Source: a bacterium
Lineage (GTDB): Bacteria; Electryoneota; RPQS01
Direction: 5' to 3'
DNA length: 19,815 nucleotides
Assembly: GCA_028711875.1 (NCBI GenBank)
Contig: JAQTRJ010000003.1
Location: 1-19,815 of the forward strand
Below are positions 6,814-14,342 of the stretch, in pieces. Below the pieces are notes generated by a model. That model did no database searches, was not told where the DNA came from, and saw nothing but the letters and a program-made list of their open reading frames with translations. Position numbers and translations under genes: made by a program. The first letter of the stretch is position 1; each line of letters starts with the position of its first letter.

Positions 6814-6872
6814 GGAGTGACACAGCTTGCTGTGTCCCGTAGGGGCGGGTTAAGGTAGTCCGCAACCCGCCC
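6814..6872 (+). repeat. Two-module hairpin array, GGAG-headed A and GTAG-headed C
   Basis: Module A (6814-6836) has head GGAG instead of GTAG, the alternative head known for REP/RAYT systems. Module C follows at 6839-6872. Module B is missing here. Confidence 0.75.
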
Positions 6873-6885
6873 GCTGTTCCCGCGC

Positions 6886-7512
6886 TCAGGCCACGCCTTC
6901 CCGCTTGGCTCTCCGGTCCGCCAGCGCTTTCGGATCCTGCTTCGTGCGCGCCGCCACTTCTTTTTCCTTCTCGGTCGGTTCGACCGGGCCGTCCCCCGCC
7001 TGCGGAGTGCCCGGCTTGGTCGGGTTCATCGGCATCACCCGCGGCGCGCTCGCCGCCCAGGTCGAGAATCCCGTCGAATCCTTCTTCGCGAATTCCGTCG
7101 CCCACGCGCGGGTCGCCGCCACCACCTTGCCCTCGGCCATCGCCGCTTCCACCAGCCTCTCGGCCTTGGCCGCCGCCACTTCGCCTTCGAGCGTGGCCAC
7201 CTTGGCCGCCAGCGCGCTCTCGCCCTGCCCGCGCGCCTGAATCGCCGCCACATACTCCTCGGACTTGGCCGCGCTCGGCAGCATGAGTTCGTTCCGCACC
7301 GTCTCCAGAATCGGATTCGGCTGCGCGAGCGTCTTGATCCGCGCTTCCGTGGCCGCGACCAATTCGCCCAGCTTCTTGGTCTTGGCCGCCGCCGGCTCGC
7401 CGGAAGCGTTCGCCAGCTTTTCCTTCAGGGCCGTGATCGCCGTGAGGATTTCGTCCAGCGTGGCCGTCTCCGCCAGCCCGAGGGCCGCTGCGATTTTCTT
7501 CAATTCATCCAT
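6886..7512 (-). CDS. Z: Internal-start scaffold protein (Mu gpZ-like)
   Basis: Within the protease gene, AAGGAG (7519-7524) stands exactly six bases before an in-frame ATG at 7512, giving a 208-residue product that begins MDELKKIAAALGLAETATLD. This is the first residue of the scaffold part and removes the whole protease domain. Mu encodes gpZ in the same nested way inside gene I. The product would be the main assembly scaffold, made in excess of the protease. The SD and start are seen; use of the site is inferred. Confidence 0.8.
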   Translation of the reverse strand: MDELKKIAAALGLAETATLDEILTAITALKEKLANASGEPAAAKTKKLGELVAATEARIKTLAQPNPILETVRNELMLPSAAKSEEYVAAIQARGQGESALAAKVATLEGEVAAAKAERLVEAAMAEGKVVAATRAWATEFAKKDSTGFSTWAASAPRVMPMNPTKPGTPQAGDGPVEPTEKEKEVAARTKQDPKALADRRAKREGVA

Positions 7513-8043
7513 CGTCGTCTCCTTCGCCGCTAATCGTTGTTCAAGTTCTCTTAAGAAAAATGGATCGTTGGTCAGCCCCGCCCCGAAAAAGACCGCTCCG
7601 ATTCGGTCTCCCGTTTGTGTGTCCTTGAAATCCAGATCCCAAACCGGAGACACATAGCGGAATTCTCTCCGCTGAATCTCGCCCGCCGCCGTCTCCGTCC
7701 ATTCGACCCGGCCCCATAGCCCGTCGGCCCGAGCTTGGACTTCGAGAATCCAGCCCGAGGCTCGCGTATCGCCCCAGAAGTGATTGTGCTCATAGTCCAC
7801 CAAGGCCGGACGGTTCCAGCTCGCGAAATGCGCTACCATTTGCCCGATATGCTCGGCGGTGATATCCATCTCCTCGCCCCAGCCCGGCCCCATTCCCCGG
7901 AACTCGTCCCAATGTCCGATCGGCAGTAGATGGATCCACTCCTGAAGTTCCTTCGGCAGCGGTTGAGCCTGTCCGAACCGGTGGCCGCTGGCTTTCATCG
8001 CCGCAATCTTCTCGCGGATATTCTTGACTTCCGAATTTCTCAT
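6886..8043 (-). CDS. I: Head maturation protease (Mu gpI family) with scaffold domain
   Basis: A 385-residue protein. Residues ~35-170 form the Mu gpI-like protease, with LVDYEHNHFWGDTRASGWIL (82-101) and REFRYVSPVWDLDF (126-139); the Tyr-Glu-His and Arg-Tyr-x-Ser-Pro motifs are the conserved core and probably hold catalytic residues. Residues 178-385 are an Ala/Lys/Glu-rich, coiled-coil-prone scaffold ending in a basic tail. It cleaves the scaffold during prohead maturation. The ATG at 8043 falls in an H tract shared with the end of the portal-F gene, so the first residues (MRNSEVKN) are repeat-derived; Met16 is an alternative start. Confidence 0.88.
   Translation of the reverse strand: MRNSEVKNIREKIAAMKASGHRFGQAQPLPKELQEWIHLLPIGHWDEFRGMGPGWGEEMDITAEHIGQMVAHFASWNRPALVDYEHNHFWGDTRASGWILEVQARADGLWGRVEWTETAAGEIQRREFRYVSPVWDLDFKDTQTGDRIGAVFFGAGLTNDPFFLRELEQRLAAKETTMDELKKIAAALGLAETATLDEILTAITALKEKLANASGEPAAAKTKKLGELVAATEARIKTLAQPNPILETVRNELMLPSAAKSEEYVAAIQARGQGESALAAKVATLEGEVAAAKAERLVEAAMAEGKVVAATRAWATEFAKKDSTGFSTWAASAPRVMPMNPTKPGTPQAGDGPVEPTEKEKEVAARTKQDPKALADRRAKREGVA
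7519..7524 (-). promoter_or_regulatory. Internal Shine-Dalgarno for the scaffold
   Basis: AAGGAG on the coding strand, six bases before ATG 7512, stronger than the site for the full-length protease. Confidence 0.75.
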
Positions 8044-8052
8044 TTCTCATTT

Positions 8053-10824
8053 CTAATTTTTCCTGAACACCAGCATCCCCTTCCGGAACCGGTCCGCGCT
8101 GCCCGCTACGATCTCCGCGTCGGTCACGTCGCCCCACACCTTCACGATCACCGACTGCACTCCCCTCTCGGCTGTCTCGTAGCTCGCGATGTAGTACAGT
8201 TCCCGCTCCGGCCAGCCCCAGATCTCCATCGGATCGGACAGCGTCTGCGAAATCAATCCGCCCTGATCCGCAAATCGCGCCAGCACGGCCTCGCTGATCA
8301 TCCGCGTCCGCCCTTGCTCGTCCGGGATCCCCTCGGTTAAATCCGCTTTCGTCTTCGGTTCGCTGGCCGCTTTGAGTTCCTTCAGTCCGTAATCGCTGAA
8401 CAGCTTCTCCGCGATCTGATACTGGCTGCGCAGCGCTTCGATCACGCTCGGATCGAGTGCCGCATTGGTATTGAATCCGATATCGGGATTGGCCGGCGAT
8501 CCATCGTCCAATTTCGGCCGGGTTGTCGAGACCTTTTTCCCCTCGGCCTGCAGACTGAAATCGTCATGCTCGACCACCGTACAGCGGCAGTTGTAACCGT
8601 TCGGCGGGAGCCACTCGTTCCAGATCGGATCGTCCTTCCGCGCTACGAATCCGTGCATGGCCGCGTGCGCCGGCCGGACGTCGTCATCTTCCACCGTCAC
8701 ATATTCCCAGTACGGCAATTCTTCCTGCGCGTCCATCCCCTCGTAGAACTTGCCCGCATTGTAGGCGGTGTGTAGGTTCGTGCTGTACACCGTCCGCGCG
8801 CGCTCGTCCGAGAGAATGTTTCCTAAAATATCTTCCGCCTTGGTCCGGAAATCCACGAACGTTCCCCCACCTTCCAGTGTCTTCGCGATCTCGCTCTTCA
8901 GCTCGTCGAGAATCCGCTGGTCTTCCACATGCGCGATCGTGAAACTTCTCATCCGGAAAAAGTCCAGTTCGATATTCGATCCGCCGTAGTCCTCGACCTC
9001 CGCCCACTTCCCCGCCCGACTCCCCTCCACTCTGTGGGGGGGCTGGGGGGGGTGACTTCCGCTTTCCGCTTTCTGCTTTCTGCTTTTCTTAGTTTCCCGC
9101 CGTCCGAACTCCATCCCGGCCGCGCTCCCCCGCTGCAAACTTTCCGAGAGATCGGTCACGAAATCTGCAGGAGTGATCGCTGTCAGCGTTTCGAAATCGG
9201 AAGCGTCCCCGGCCGCGCGGATTTTTTCCAGCAGCTCCAGGCCTCGCACTCCATAGACCCGTTTGGCTTCGCGGATCCGCTCTTCGATTTCGCTGTCCGT
9301 CTGCACTTGTCCCGGCATGTTATTCGCCCCCATCAACGGGGGCCACCCGAAAGGGTGTTTCTCCCCTCCGCTTGCGGGGGGGATATCATTCGCCGAGGCG
9401 GGCGTCCTCGCCCGCCCGGAATCTTTCTGTCTCCCCTCCACTCTGTGGGGGGGCAGGGGGGGGTGATTCCGCGCCAGCGACATCGGCGTGGTTTTGTCCG
9501 GACTGATCGGCAGACCATAATCATCCGCCGTTCCCGGATTGAGATTCCAATCGAAAAACGTTGCCGGAGAAATCGGCCGCATCGGTTCTTCGCCGTCTGC
9601 CGTTCCCGGCCGTCCGTACTTTTCCTCAAAATAGGCTTGGCTGAACTGGAATCCCATCCGTTGTAGCCGTTCATCCATCAGCAACTCCGCCTGCAGATCC
9701 GTCTCCGGATCGGTCACGATCGCAAGTTTCGGATAGCCCGGCTGCTCGCCCCAGTTGAAAATCACGTAGGGTTTGATCAGCTGCTCGCTGATCGCTTCGC
9801 CGATCTCGACGGCGTCCGCTTCCACCAGTTCCTGTCGGATTCCCTCGTGGACTTCCCCCAGCGCCATCGTCCCTTTGCCCAAATCGCTGCCCTGACTCGT
9901 CAGGGTCTCGCCCGTGATCGCAATCGAAATCTCCCGCTCCAGAAACAGCATCGCTCCTTCGAACAGCGTCTTCCCGCCCGCGCTATGGGCCGTCTGCACG
10001 ATCTCGATCAGCATGTCCGAGGGAATCACTCCCGCCCCGTCGGTGGCAATCGCCTGCACCGCTTCTTCGAGGGCCGCGATCTGCTCGTCGGGGGTTCCCT
10101 GCGGATATTTTCCGAACACACTCGGATCGCCCCATCGTTCGCAGCTCGCCAGCCAGTCCATCCACAGCAGGTTCCGCATCAGCCAGCGGCCGGCGCAGCC
10201 CCACACCAATCCGTTCTTGGCCTTCAGCGTCTCGCCGTGTTCCGTGCTGTACACGACCACAAACTTCAGCGGATCAATCGGATCGCCCTGCAAATTATTG
10301 GCGTCCGTGATCAGCCGCAGCTGCTCGTCCGACTTCTGATAATCGAACGTGAACTCCGTTCCCAGCCGCGGCACCAGCGCCATCGGCTCGGTCGCGGTCA
10401 GCGTATTCCGCCAGATGATCTCGCAGGCCGCCAGCGGCTTTAGCCGCGCGTCCTGAAAATGGCGGATCGCCCGCCGCAGATCGAGCCGCGCCATCATCGC
10501 CTCGACCGATTTGGCAATCGTCTGCGCCAGCGGGGATTCATCGGCCGCTTCCACCCTCGTCTGCTTGCCGGTCACCGCCAGCCGCCGTTTCCGCAGCAGT
10601 CCCCCAAACCGGGGATCGCGTTCGATCTCCTCGGCCAGCGCCATCAGCGTCCGCAGGTTTCCGGATCGCGCCGACTGCAACGCCGCCCGAATCTTGGCCG
10701 GACTGTCGAACTGCCCGAGCATCCCCCAGTTCCGGTGGGCCAGCGGCACCCGTCCGGCCCGTCCCGAAGGCGGGCGGGGCGGCATGACCACTGGATTTCC
10801 GTTGGCGTCATAGAGCAGCGACAT
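8053..10824 (-). CDS. Portal (Mu gp29, DUF935) fused to minor head protein F (gp30)
   Basis: A 923-residue protein. Residues ~1-450 and ~505-575 match the DUF935 portal: a RDPRFGGLLRKRRLAVTGK segment, ITGETLTSQGSD near 300, and a C-terminal helical part ending AAGMEFGRRE. Residues ~610-760 are a Mu F / SPP1 gp7-type minor head domain with RARTVYSTNLHTAYNAG, RPAHAAMHG and PPNGYNCRC. In Mu these are separate genes. Residues ~453-503 and ~577-606 are read from intergenic-type repeats. The last ~85 residues (DPMEIWGWPERELYYIASYE, SVIVKVWGD) may be a BECR-type nuclease-like tail as in other MuF proteins. The ATG has no SD; the leader is AT-rich. Confidence 0.88.
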   Translation of the reverse strand: MSLLYDANGNPVVMPPRPPSGRAGRVPLAHRNWGMLGQFDSPAKIRAALQSARSGNLRTLMALAEEIERDPRFGGLLRKRRLAVTGKQTRVEAADESPLAQTIAKSVEAMMARLDLRRAIRHFQDARLKPLAACEIIWRNTLTATEPMALVPRLGTEFTFDYQKSDEQLRLITDANNLQGDPIDPLKFVVVYSTEHGETLKAKNGLVWGCAGRWLMRNLLWMDWLASCERWGDPSVFGKYPQGTPDEQIAALEEAVQAIATDGAGVIPSDMLIEIVQTAHSAGGKTLFEGAMLFLEREISIAITGETLTSQGSDLGKGTMALGEVHEGIRQELVEADAVEIGEAISEQLIKPYVIFNWGEQPGYPKLAIVTDPETDLQAELLMDERLQRMGFQFSQAYFEEKYGRPGTADGEEPMRPISPATFFDWNLNPGTADDYGLPISPDKTTPMSLARNHPPLPPHRVEGRQKDSGRARTPASANDIPPASGGEKHPFGWPPLMGANNMPGQVQTDSEIEERIREAKRVYGVRGLELLEKIRAAGDASDFETLTAITPADFVTDLSESLQRGSAAGMEFGRRETKKSRKQKAESGSHPPQPPHRVEGSRAGKWAEVEDYGGSNIELDFFRMRSFTIAHVEDQRILDELKSEIAKTLEGGGTFVDFRTKAEDILGNILSDERARTVYSTNLHTAYNAGKFYEGMDAQEELPYWEYVTVEDDDVRPAHAAMHGFVARKDDPIWNEWLPPNGYNCRCTVVEHDDFSLQAEGKKVSTTRPKLDDGSPANPDIGFNTNAALDPSVIEALRSQYQIAEKLFSDYGLKELKAASEPKTKADLTEGIPDEQGRTRMISEAVLARFADQGGLISQTLSDPMEIWGWPERELYYIASYETAERGVQSVIVKVWGDVTDAEIVAGSADRFRKGMLVFRKN
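9005..9092 (-). repeat. H tract plus G hairpin read in frame at the portal/F junction
   Basis: The coding strand shows the usual spacer order: AAGAAAAGCAGAAAGCAG heptads followed by a G-family hairpin (9020-9055). It is translated as SRKQKAESGSHPPQPPHRVE. A TAA stop sits at 9091-9089 in the other frame, exactly where a stop precedes the same tract in other genes (compare 2640). Confidence 0.8.
9330..9466 (-). repeat. G-E-G repeat block read in frame inside the portal
   Basis: G copies lie at 9431-9466 and 9360-9382, with an E-family copy at 9391-9421. Translation gives NHPPLPPHRVEGRQKD, SGRARTPASA and NDIPPASGGEKHPFG, low-complexity Pro/Arg/Gly sequence unlike the flanking portal. No stop is present in the used frame. 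Confidence 0.8.
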
Positions 10825-10859
10825 ATTTCAAATTTTAAGTTTTACGTTTGAAGTTTTCT

Positions 10860-12395
10860 TCACAGCGCCTTCGCCAGATCCCGCCGTGCTCGGACCTGCT
10901 TATATTTCCGGCCCAGCCCGCTCGACTCGAACGGCTTCAAATAACCGACTCCCATCTCGAACGCGTCCGGCCCGTCGTCGTCCACGCTGCTCGATGGGAA
11001 ATAGCAGAACTGCTCAACCAAGGTATCCTGATCCGTATGGTGGCGGAGAAAAAACAATCGTCCATTTTCCGCCAGCGGCTGGATCCCTTGAATGCGGATT
11101 TCCTTTTTCGTGATCTGCCGGTCTATGCACTTTACCAAAATCGCCAGTCCCCGGCTCTTGGCCAGCCGCAGCAGTTCATCCCGCACCAACAGCTGGAATC
11201 CGATGGTCTCGATCAAAATCACGTTCGGACGGAATTCCACCCACTGCCGGAGCGCCTCCAGACACATGTCGCGGATCGTGGCGATCCGCACGAAGGCGGC
11301 CCGGCAGTAGTAATTTCCTTCCCGGACGTCCTTCGACAGCGTCAAAACCGCCTTACAATTGCTGGTGGATTTTTCCCGCGCGCTCGGATCAATGATGATC
11401 GCTGTCACACAGCCCGCCGGCAGATCGCTCGCATTGTAGTACCGCATCCATTCCGAGCGGAACATCGCCCCCACCGGCTCGGCCACGTCCATGAATTCGG
11501 TATTGAACGCCGTCGAACCGATTTCGGCCTTCTTCGCCTGGAGTCGCTCGAGCGGCCACAGCCCCGGCCAACTGCTCTCGCCGTCGGCATTGATCGCCTT
11601 GAACCGGAACCGCCTACAGAGCGGCGGCTCTTCCGCATCGTCGTAGGTCCATTCCGGATCGAGCAGCAGTGTGGTCGCCGACTTCTGTCCGAGGTTCGTG
11701 CACAGCCAGGCGGCCGTTCCGCCCGCCGCCAAAGCCGGAATCACGCTCTGCAGCCACCACCGGAGGAGCTGCTTGACCCGTTTCGGATTCCGCACCAGCT
11801 CTTCGTCTTCAATGTCGTCGGCCAGAATGAAGTCCGGCCGCTGCGGCCCTTTCTTCCGCCCGCGAATCACCCCTTCGCGGCCGATCGCGATCAAATGCGC
11901 GCCGCTCCGCTTCAGCCGGAATCCCCGCTCGAAACTCCAGAAGGCCGTCTGCTGATCGCCGAAGTCCTGCCTGAGCCGCTCGTTTTCCTCGAACTCGAGA
12001 ATAATCGCCAGCGCCGACTCTTCGGCCGTCTCCTGCGTCTTGCCGATCAGCACGGCGAACATGCGTTTCCCGTACACCAAACACCAGGAGGTGAAAATCT
12101 GCCCGATCGTCGTCTTCGCCCAGCCGCGCGGCAGCCGATCCACCGAGACTCCCGGCTCCTGCAGCAGATCCACCAACGTATAGTGAACGTCCGCCGAATC
12201 GTTCGTGAAGTAGTGCGGGAAATAAGTTCGCGCGTAAAACCAGAAATCCTTTTCCCCCTGAGCGATTCGTTTCGCGCTGTCCCCCGGTTCGCTCGCGAGC
12301 GGCGTGGCCGCGTGCCGAATCCGCGCCACCAGAGCGTCCACGCGCGTCTGCGCTTCGCGGTCCGTCATCCGCCGTTTGGTTCGCAGCTCGCTCAT
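10860..12395 (-). CDS. Large terminase subunit (Mu gp28 family)
   Basis: A 511-residue packaging motor and nuclease. Residues 89-96 (PRGWAKTT) are the ATPase P-loop variant, 188-196 (DFILADDIE) the Walker B with its acidic pair, and FAVLIGKTQETAEESA (113-128) the adjoining motif. The nuclease half has IIIDPSAREK (333-342, Asp336) and VILIETIGFQ (392-401, Glu396) as likely metal ligands. It drives DNA into the prohead and, in Mu-type phages, cuts host-flanked DNA. The start at 12395 overlaps the previous stop as ATGA, favouring it over the frame-extended start nine codons upstream. SD: GGGGAAAG. Confidence 0.9.
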   Translation of the reverse strand: MSELRTKRRMTDREAQTRVDALVARIRHAATPLASEPGDSAKRIAQGEKDFWFYARTYFPHYFTNDSADVHYTLVDLLQEPGVSVDRLPRGWAKTTIGQIFTSWCLVYGKRMFAVLIGKTQETAEESALAIILEFEENERLRQDFGDQQTAFWSFERGFRLKRSGAHLIAIGREGVIRGRKKGPQRPDFILADDIEDEELVRNPKRVKQLLRWWLQSVIPALAAGGTAAWLCTNLGQKSATTLLLDPEWTYDDAEEPPLCRRFRFKAINADGESSWPGLWPLERLQAKKAEIGSTAFNTEFMDVAEPVGAMFRSEWMRYYNASDLPAGCVTAIIIDPSAREKSTSNCKAVLTLSKDVREGNYYCRAAFVRIATIRDMCLEALRQWVEFRPNVILIETIGFQLLVRDELLRLAKSRGLAILVKCIDRQITKKEIRIQGIQPLAENGRLFFLRHHTDQDTLVEQFCYFPSSSVDDDGPDAFEMGVGYLKPFESSGLGRKYKQVRARRDLAKAL

Positions 12396-13150
12396 CGTTT
12401 GTCTTTCCCCGCCTGCAGCCAAACCAGAAAACCCTGCAGCACGTCGCCCAACTGCCCCTTGAGTTCGTCTCGCCGCGATACCGCCAAATATTCGACCAGC
12501 AGTTCCATGGTTTTCACGGCATGGCCCAGGAAGTAAGAATCGCCGCGCGCCTTCTCGACCATCGAGAGCAGCTTCTGAGCGTCGTCCACCGCCCCCTTGG
12601 CCGGACGTTTGGCGGCTCTCACGTCGTCGGCAATATCCGAAATCACCTTGCGGAGGATCACTTCCACGTCGGCCAGCAAGGCTTGCGGACCAGTCTCCTT
12701 AAGCCCCCGCAGGGCTTCCCAATTCCCTTCGGCTCGCCAGCGTTCGAGGGTCGTGTGCGAGACCGGGATTAAGCCCCGCACTCGCATTTCGTGCAGGCTG
12801 ATTCCCTGTTCGACATACAGCATCCGCGCCGCCATGAACCAGCGGGCCCGCGTCGGACTGCTCTTCGGAAGGATCCCGATCCCGCTCCCGATCTGCTGAT
12901 GATCGTCTTTCTGATTTCTGATTTCTGATTTCTGATTTACGGCTTTCGGCCCCGGCTTCTGCGGCGGCGCGTAAACTTTCCCCCTGCTTGCGGTGGGACT
13001 AAGCGGGCTCTCTTTCTTCGCCGAGCCGTGCGTCCCCGCCCGGCCGGAACCTTCCCGCCGAGCCGGGTCGCTGACCGTAATCCTCCGCCGAGCCGGGTCG
13101 CTGACCCGGCCGGAATCTTTTGACGTCTTGGATTTTTCCGCTTTTCGCAT
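12392..13150 (-). CDS. Small terminase subunit (Mu gp27-like), repeat-derived N-terminus
   Basis: The core, from about residue 92 (SSPTRARWFMAARMLYVEQG) to the end, has an N-terminal helix-turn-helix (ISLHEMRVRGLIPVSHTTLE, then RWRAEGNWEAL) and a long helical C-terminus, as in DUF1804/DUF3486 small terminases that recognise phage DNA. It is translationally coupled to the large subunit by ATGA. The first ~90 residues read through an H tract, three E-family copies, a G copy and another H tract (SGRVSDPARR, then TVSDPARREGSGRAG). The start at 13150 is therefore doubtful. The next ATG (Met of MAARML) would cut the helix-turn-helix short, so a non-ATG start in between is possible. Confidence 0.75.
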   Translation of the reverse strand: MRKAEKSKTSKDSGRVSDPARRRITVSDPARREGSGRAGTHGSAKKESPLSPTASRGKVYAPPQKPGPKAVNQKSEIRNQKDDHQQIGSGIGILPKSSPTRARWFMAARMLYVEQGISLHEMRVRGLIPVSHTTLERWRAEGNWEALRGLKETGPQALLADVEVILRKVISDIADDVRAAKRPAKGAVDDAQKLLSMVEKARGDSYFLGHAVKTMELLVEYLAVSRRDELKGQLGDVLQGFLVWLQAGKDKR

Positions 13151-13163
13151 TTTCGCTTTTCGG
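12909..13163. repeat. Repeat block H-G-E-E-E-H upstream of the terminase core
   Basis: H tracts lie at 12909-12940 (exact tttctga units, period 7) and 13135-13163. A degenerate G copy lies at 12980-13012. E copies lie at 13019-13050, 13056-13081 (3' end truncated) and 13086-13116. Confidence 0.8.
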
Positions 13164-13165
13164 AT

Positions 13166-13810
13166 TTATCCCCGGCACACCTCCACAAACGTCAAATCCC
13201 GGCTCCCGTCCGCCATCAGCGATTGATAATTCTGAAAACACGCCGGCGTCACGTTCTCGACGTATCTCCCTTCCAGCGGTCGCACCGTCGAGCGATCCGT
13301 CGTTTTCCAGACCTGCGTCAGAATGAACCCGATGAAGGTCGTGCAGACCCGCTGATCGAGACCTTCATCGAGGATTCTCCACTCCGGCGGCAGGTTCGGG
13401 AACAGAATGTGAATCCAGATATTGAACAACTGCAGGACGTCGTAGCCCTTCCCCACGTTCTCGTCAATCACCCGCTGCAACGTTTCCAGTTGCACCGGCC
13501 CCCAATTCTCCTGGAACCGATACCGCACGATCACCCACGGATGATCGAGCTGCTCGGGATTCAGCCGCTCCTTGACCGCCACCGGAGTCGTCCCAGAGAA
13601 CCATTCATCTTGCGTATCCAGTATCCGGCCGTGCGTATTCCACAGCGCCTTCGCATTCAGCGGATGCGGATAGAGCTGCTTCTGCGCGTCGTGCAGTGCC
13701 CGCTTGAATCCCCACCACTTCACGAGATCCACCGACGGCGGCCAATACCGCGACGGAAACCGCGTCAGCAGCACATCCCCCGGCCACAACTCGTTGCCCG
13801 TGACTATCAT
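13166..13810 (-). CDS. Papain-like (NlpC/P60, YiiX-type) hydrolase, candidate endolysin
   Basis: A 214-residue protein. An early PGDVLLTRF motif (residues 10-18), a WNTHGRILDTQDEWF segment (57-71) and a late RVCTTFIGFILTQVW segment (~153-168) fit the permuted papain-like NlpC/P60 layout, in which a GDxxL strand leads, then His-x-Gly, and the Cys nucleophile starts a later helix. Such enzymes cut peptide bonds of cell wall peptides or amide/lipid bonds. The next gene upstream encodes a membrane/coiled-coil protein, so a lysis role is plausible but not shown. The start is strong: GGAGGT five bases before ATG, next to the CTAC end of the hairpin at 13822-13843. Confidence 0.6.
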   Translation of the reverse strand: MIVTGNELWPGDVLLTRFPSRYWPPSVDLVKWWGFKRALHDAQKQLYPHPLNAKALWNTHGRILDTQDEWFSGTTPVAVKERLNPEQLDHPWVIVRYRFQENWGPVQLETLQRVIDENVGKGYDVLQLFNIWIHILFPNLPPEWRILDEGLDQRVCTTFIGFILTQVWKTTDRSTVRPLEGRYVENVTPACFQNYQSLMADGSRDLTFVEVCRG

Positions 13811-13821
13811 TCCCTACCTCC

Positions 13822-13973
13822 GTAGCGCCGCATGGCTATGCGGCGGGTTAAGGTACTCCGCAACCCGCCCGCCACCTTCCATCGCCGAGCCGGGTCGCCA
13901 CTTCCTCGCCGAGCCGGGTCGCTGACCCGGCCGGAATCCTCCGCCGAGGCTGGCGTCCCCGCCTGCCCGGAAT
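13822..13973 (+). repeat. GTAG hairpin, C module and three E-family copies
   Basis: A GTAG-headed hairpin with a new stem (GCCGCAT/ATGCGGC, loop GGCT) at 13822-13843 runs straight into a C-type hairpin (13842-13869). E copies follow at 13883-13904 (truncated after the first arm), 13907-13937 and 13942-13973. An H tract lies at 13981-14008. The 200-base gap holds no gene. Confidence 0.8.
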
Positions 13974-14014
13974 CCTTCCCTCTTTCAGCTTTCCACTTTC
14001 CGCTTTCGAATTCC

Positions 14015-14287
14015 CTATCCCCGCCCGCGCTGCGTCGCCAACTGCGTCACCCGGCCGTGCACCGTCTCCAATCTCGCCTTCAATTCCGTAATATCTCGAG
14101 TGTGCCCTTGAGTCCGCTCCTCCAGAGCCGCGATCTGGCCGCCCTGCGTCCGGCTGTTGTCCAAAAGCTCCTTGACGTCGCTGGTCAACCCGCGAATCCA
14201 GAGCTTGACGAGCGAAACGGATACGCCCCAGAGCAGGACCAAGACCCCGCCCAGGATCCACAGCTCCGTCCCAAAGGCTCGTTCCAT
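14015..14287 (-). CDS. Small membrane protein with coiled coil, holin- or spanin-like
   Basis: A 90-residue protein. One N-terminal transmembrane helix (ELWILGGVLVLLWGVSVSLV, residues 8-27) is followed by a polar helical region with heptad character (QIAALEERTQGHTRDITELK). One TM plus a coiled coil next to a wall hydrolase suggests a holin, spanin or hydrolase anchor. Many phages of this type have such a protein, but the sequence does not settle which. The ATG at 14287 has GGA eight bases upstream; an extended TTG start four codons earlier is less likely. Confidence 0.6.
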   Translation of the reverse strand: MERAFGTELWILGGVLVLLWGVSVSLVKLWIRGLTSDVKELLDNSRTQGGQIAALEERTQGHTRDITELKARLETVHGRVTQLATQRGRG

Positions 14288-14342
14288 CGGATATTCCAAA
14301 TTTGCGTTTACGGTCTCTCGCGTCCCTCACTCCACCGCGGCA

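Noticed and set aside
10848..12536. Long plus-strand open frame (562 codons) opposite the terminase
   Set aside because: Exactly antisense to a well-supported terminase; composition is Arg/Pro/His-rich as expected for the complement of a GC-rich gene.
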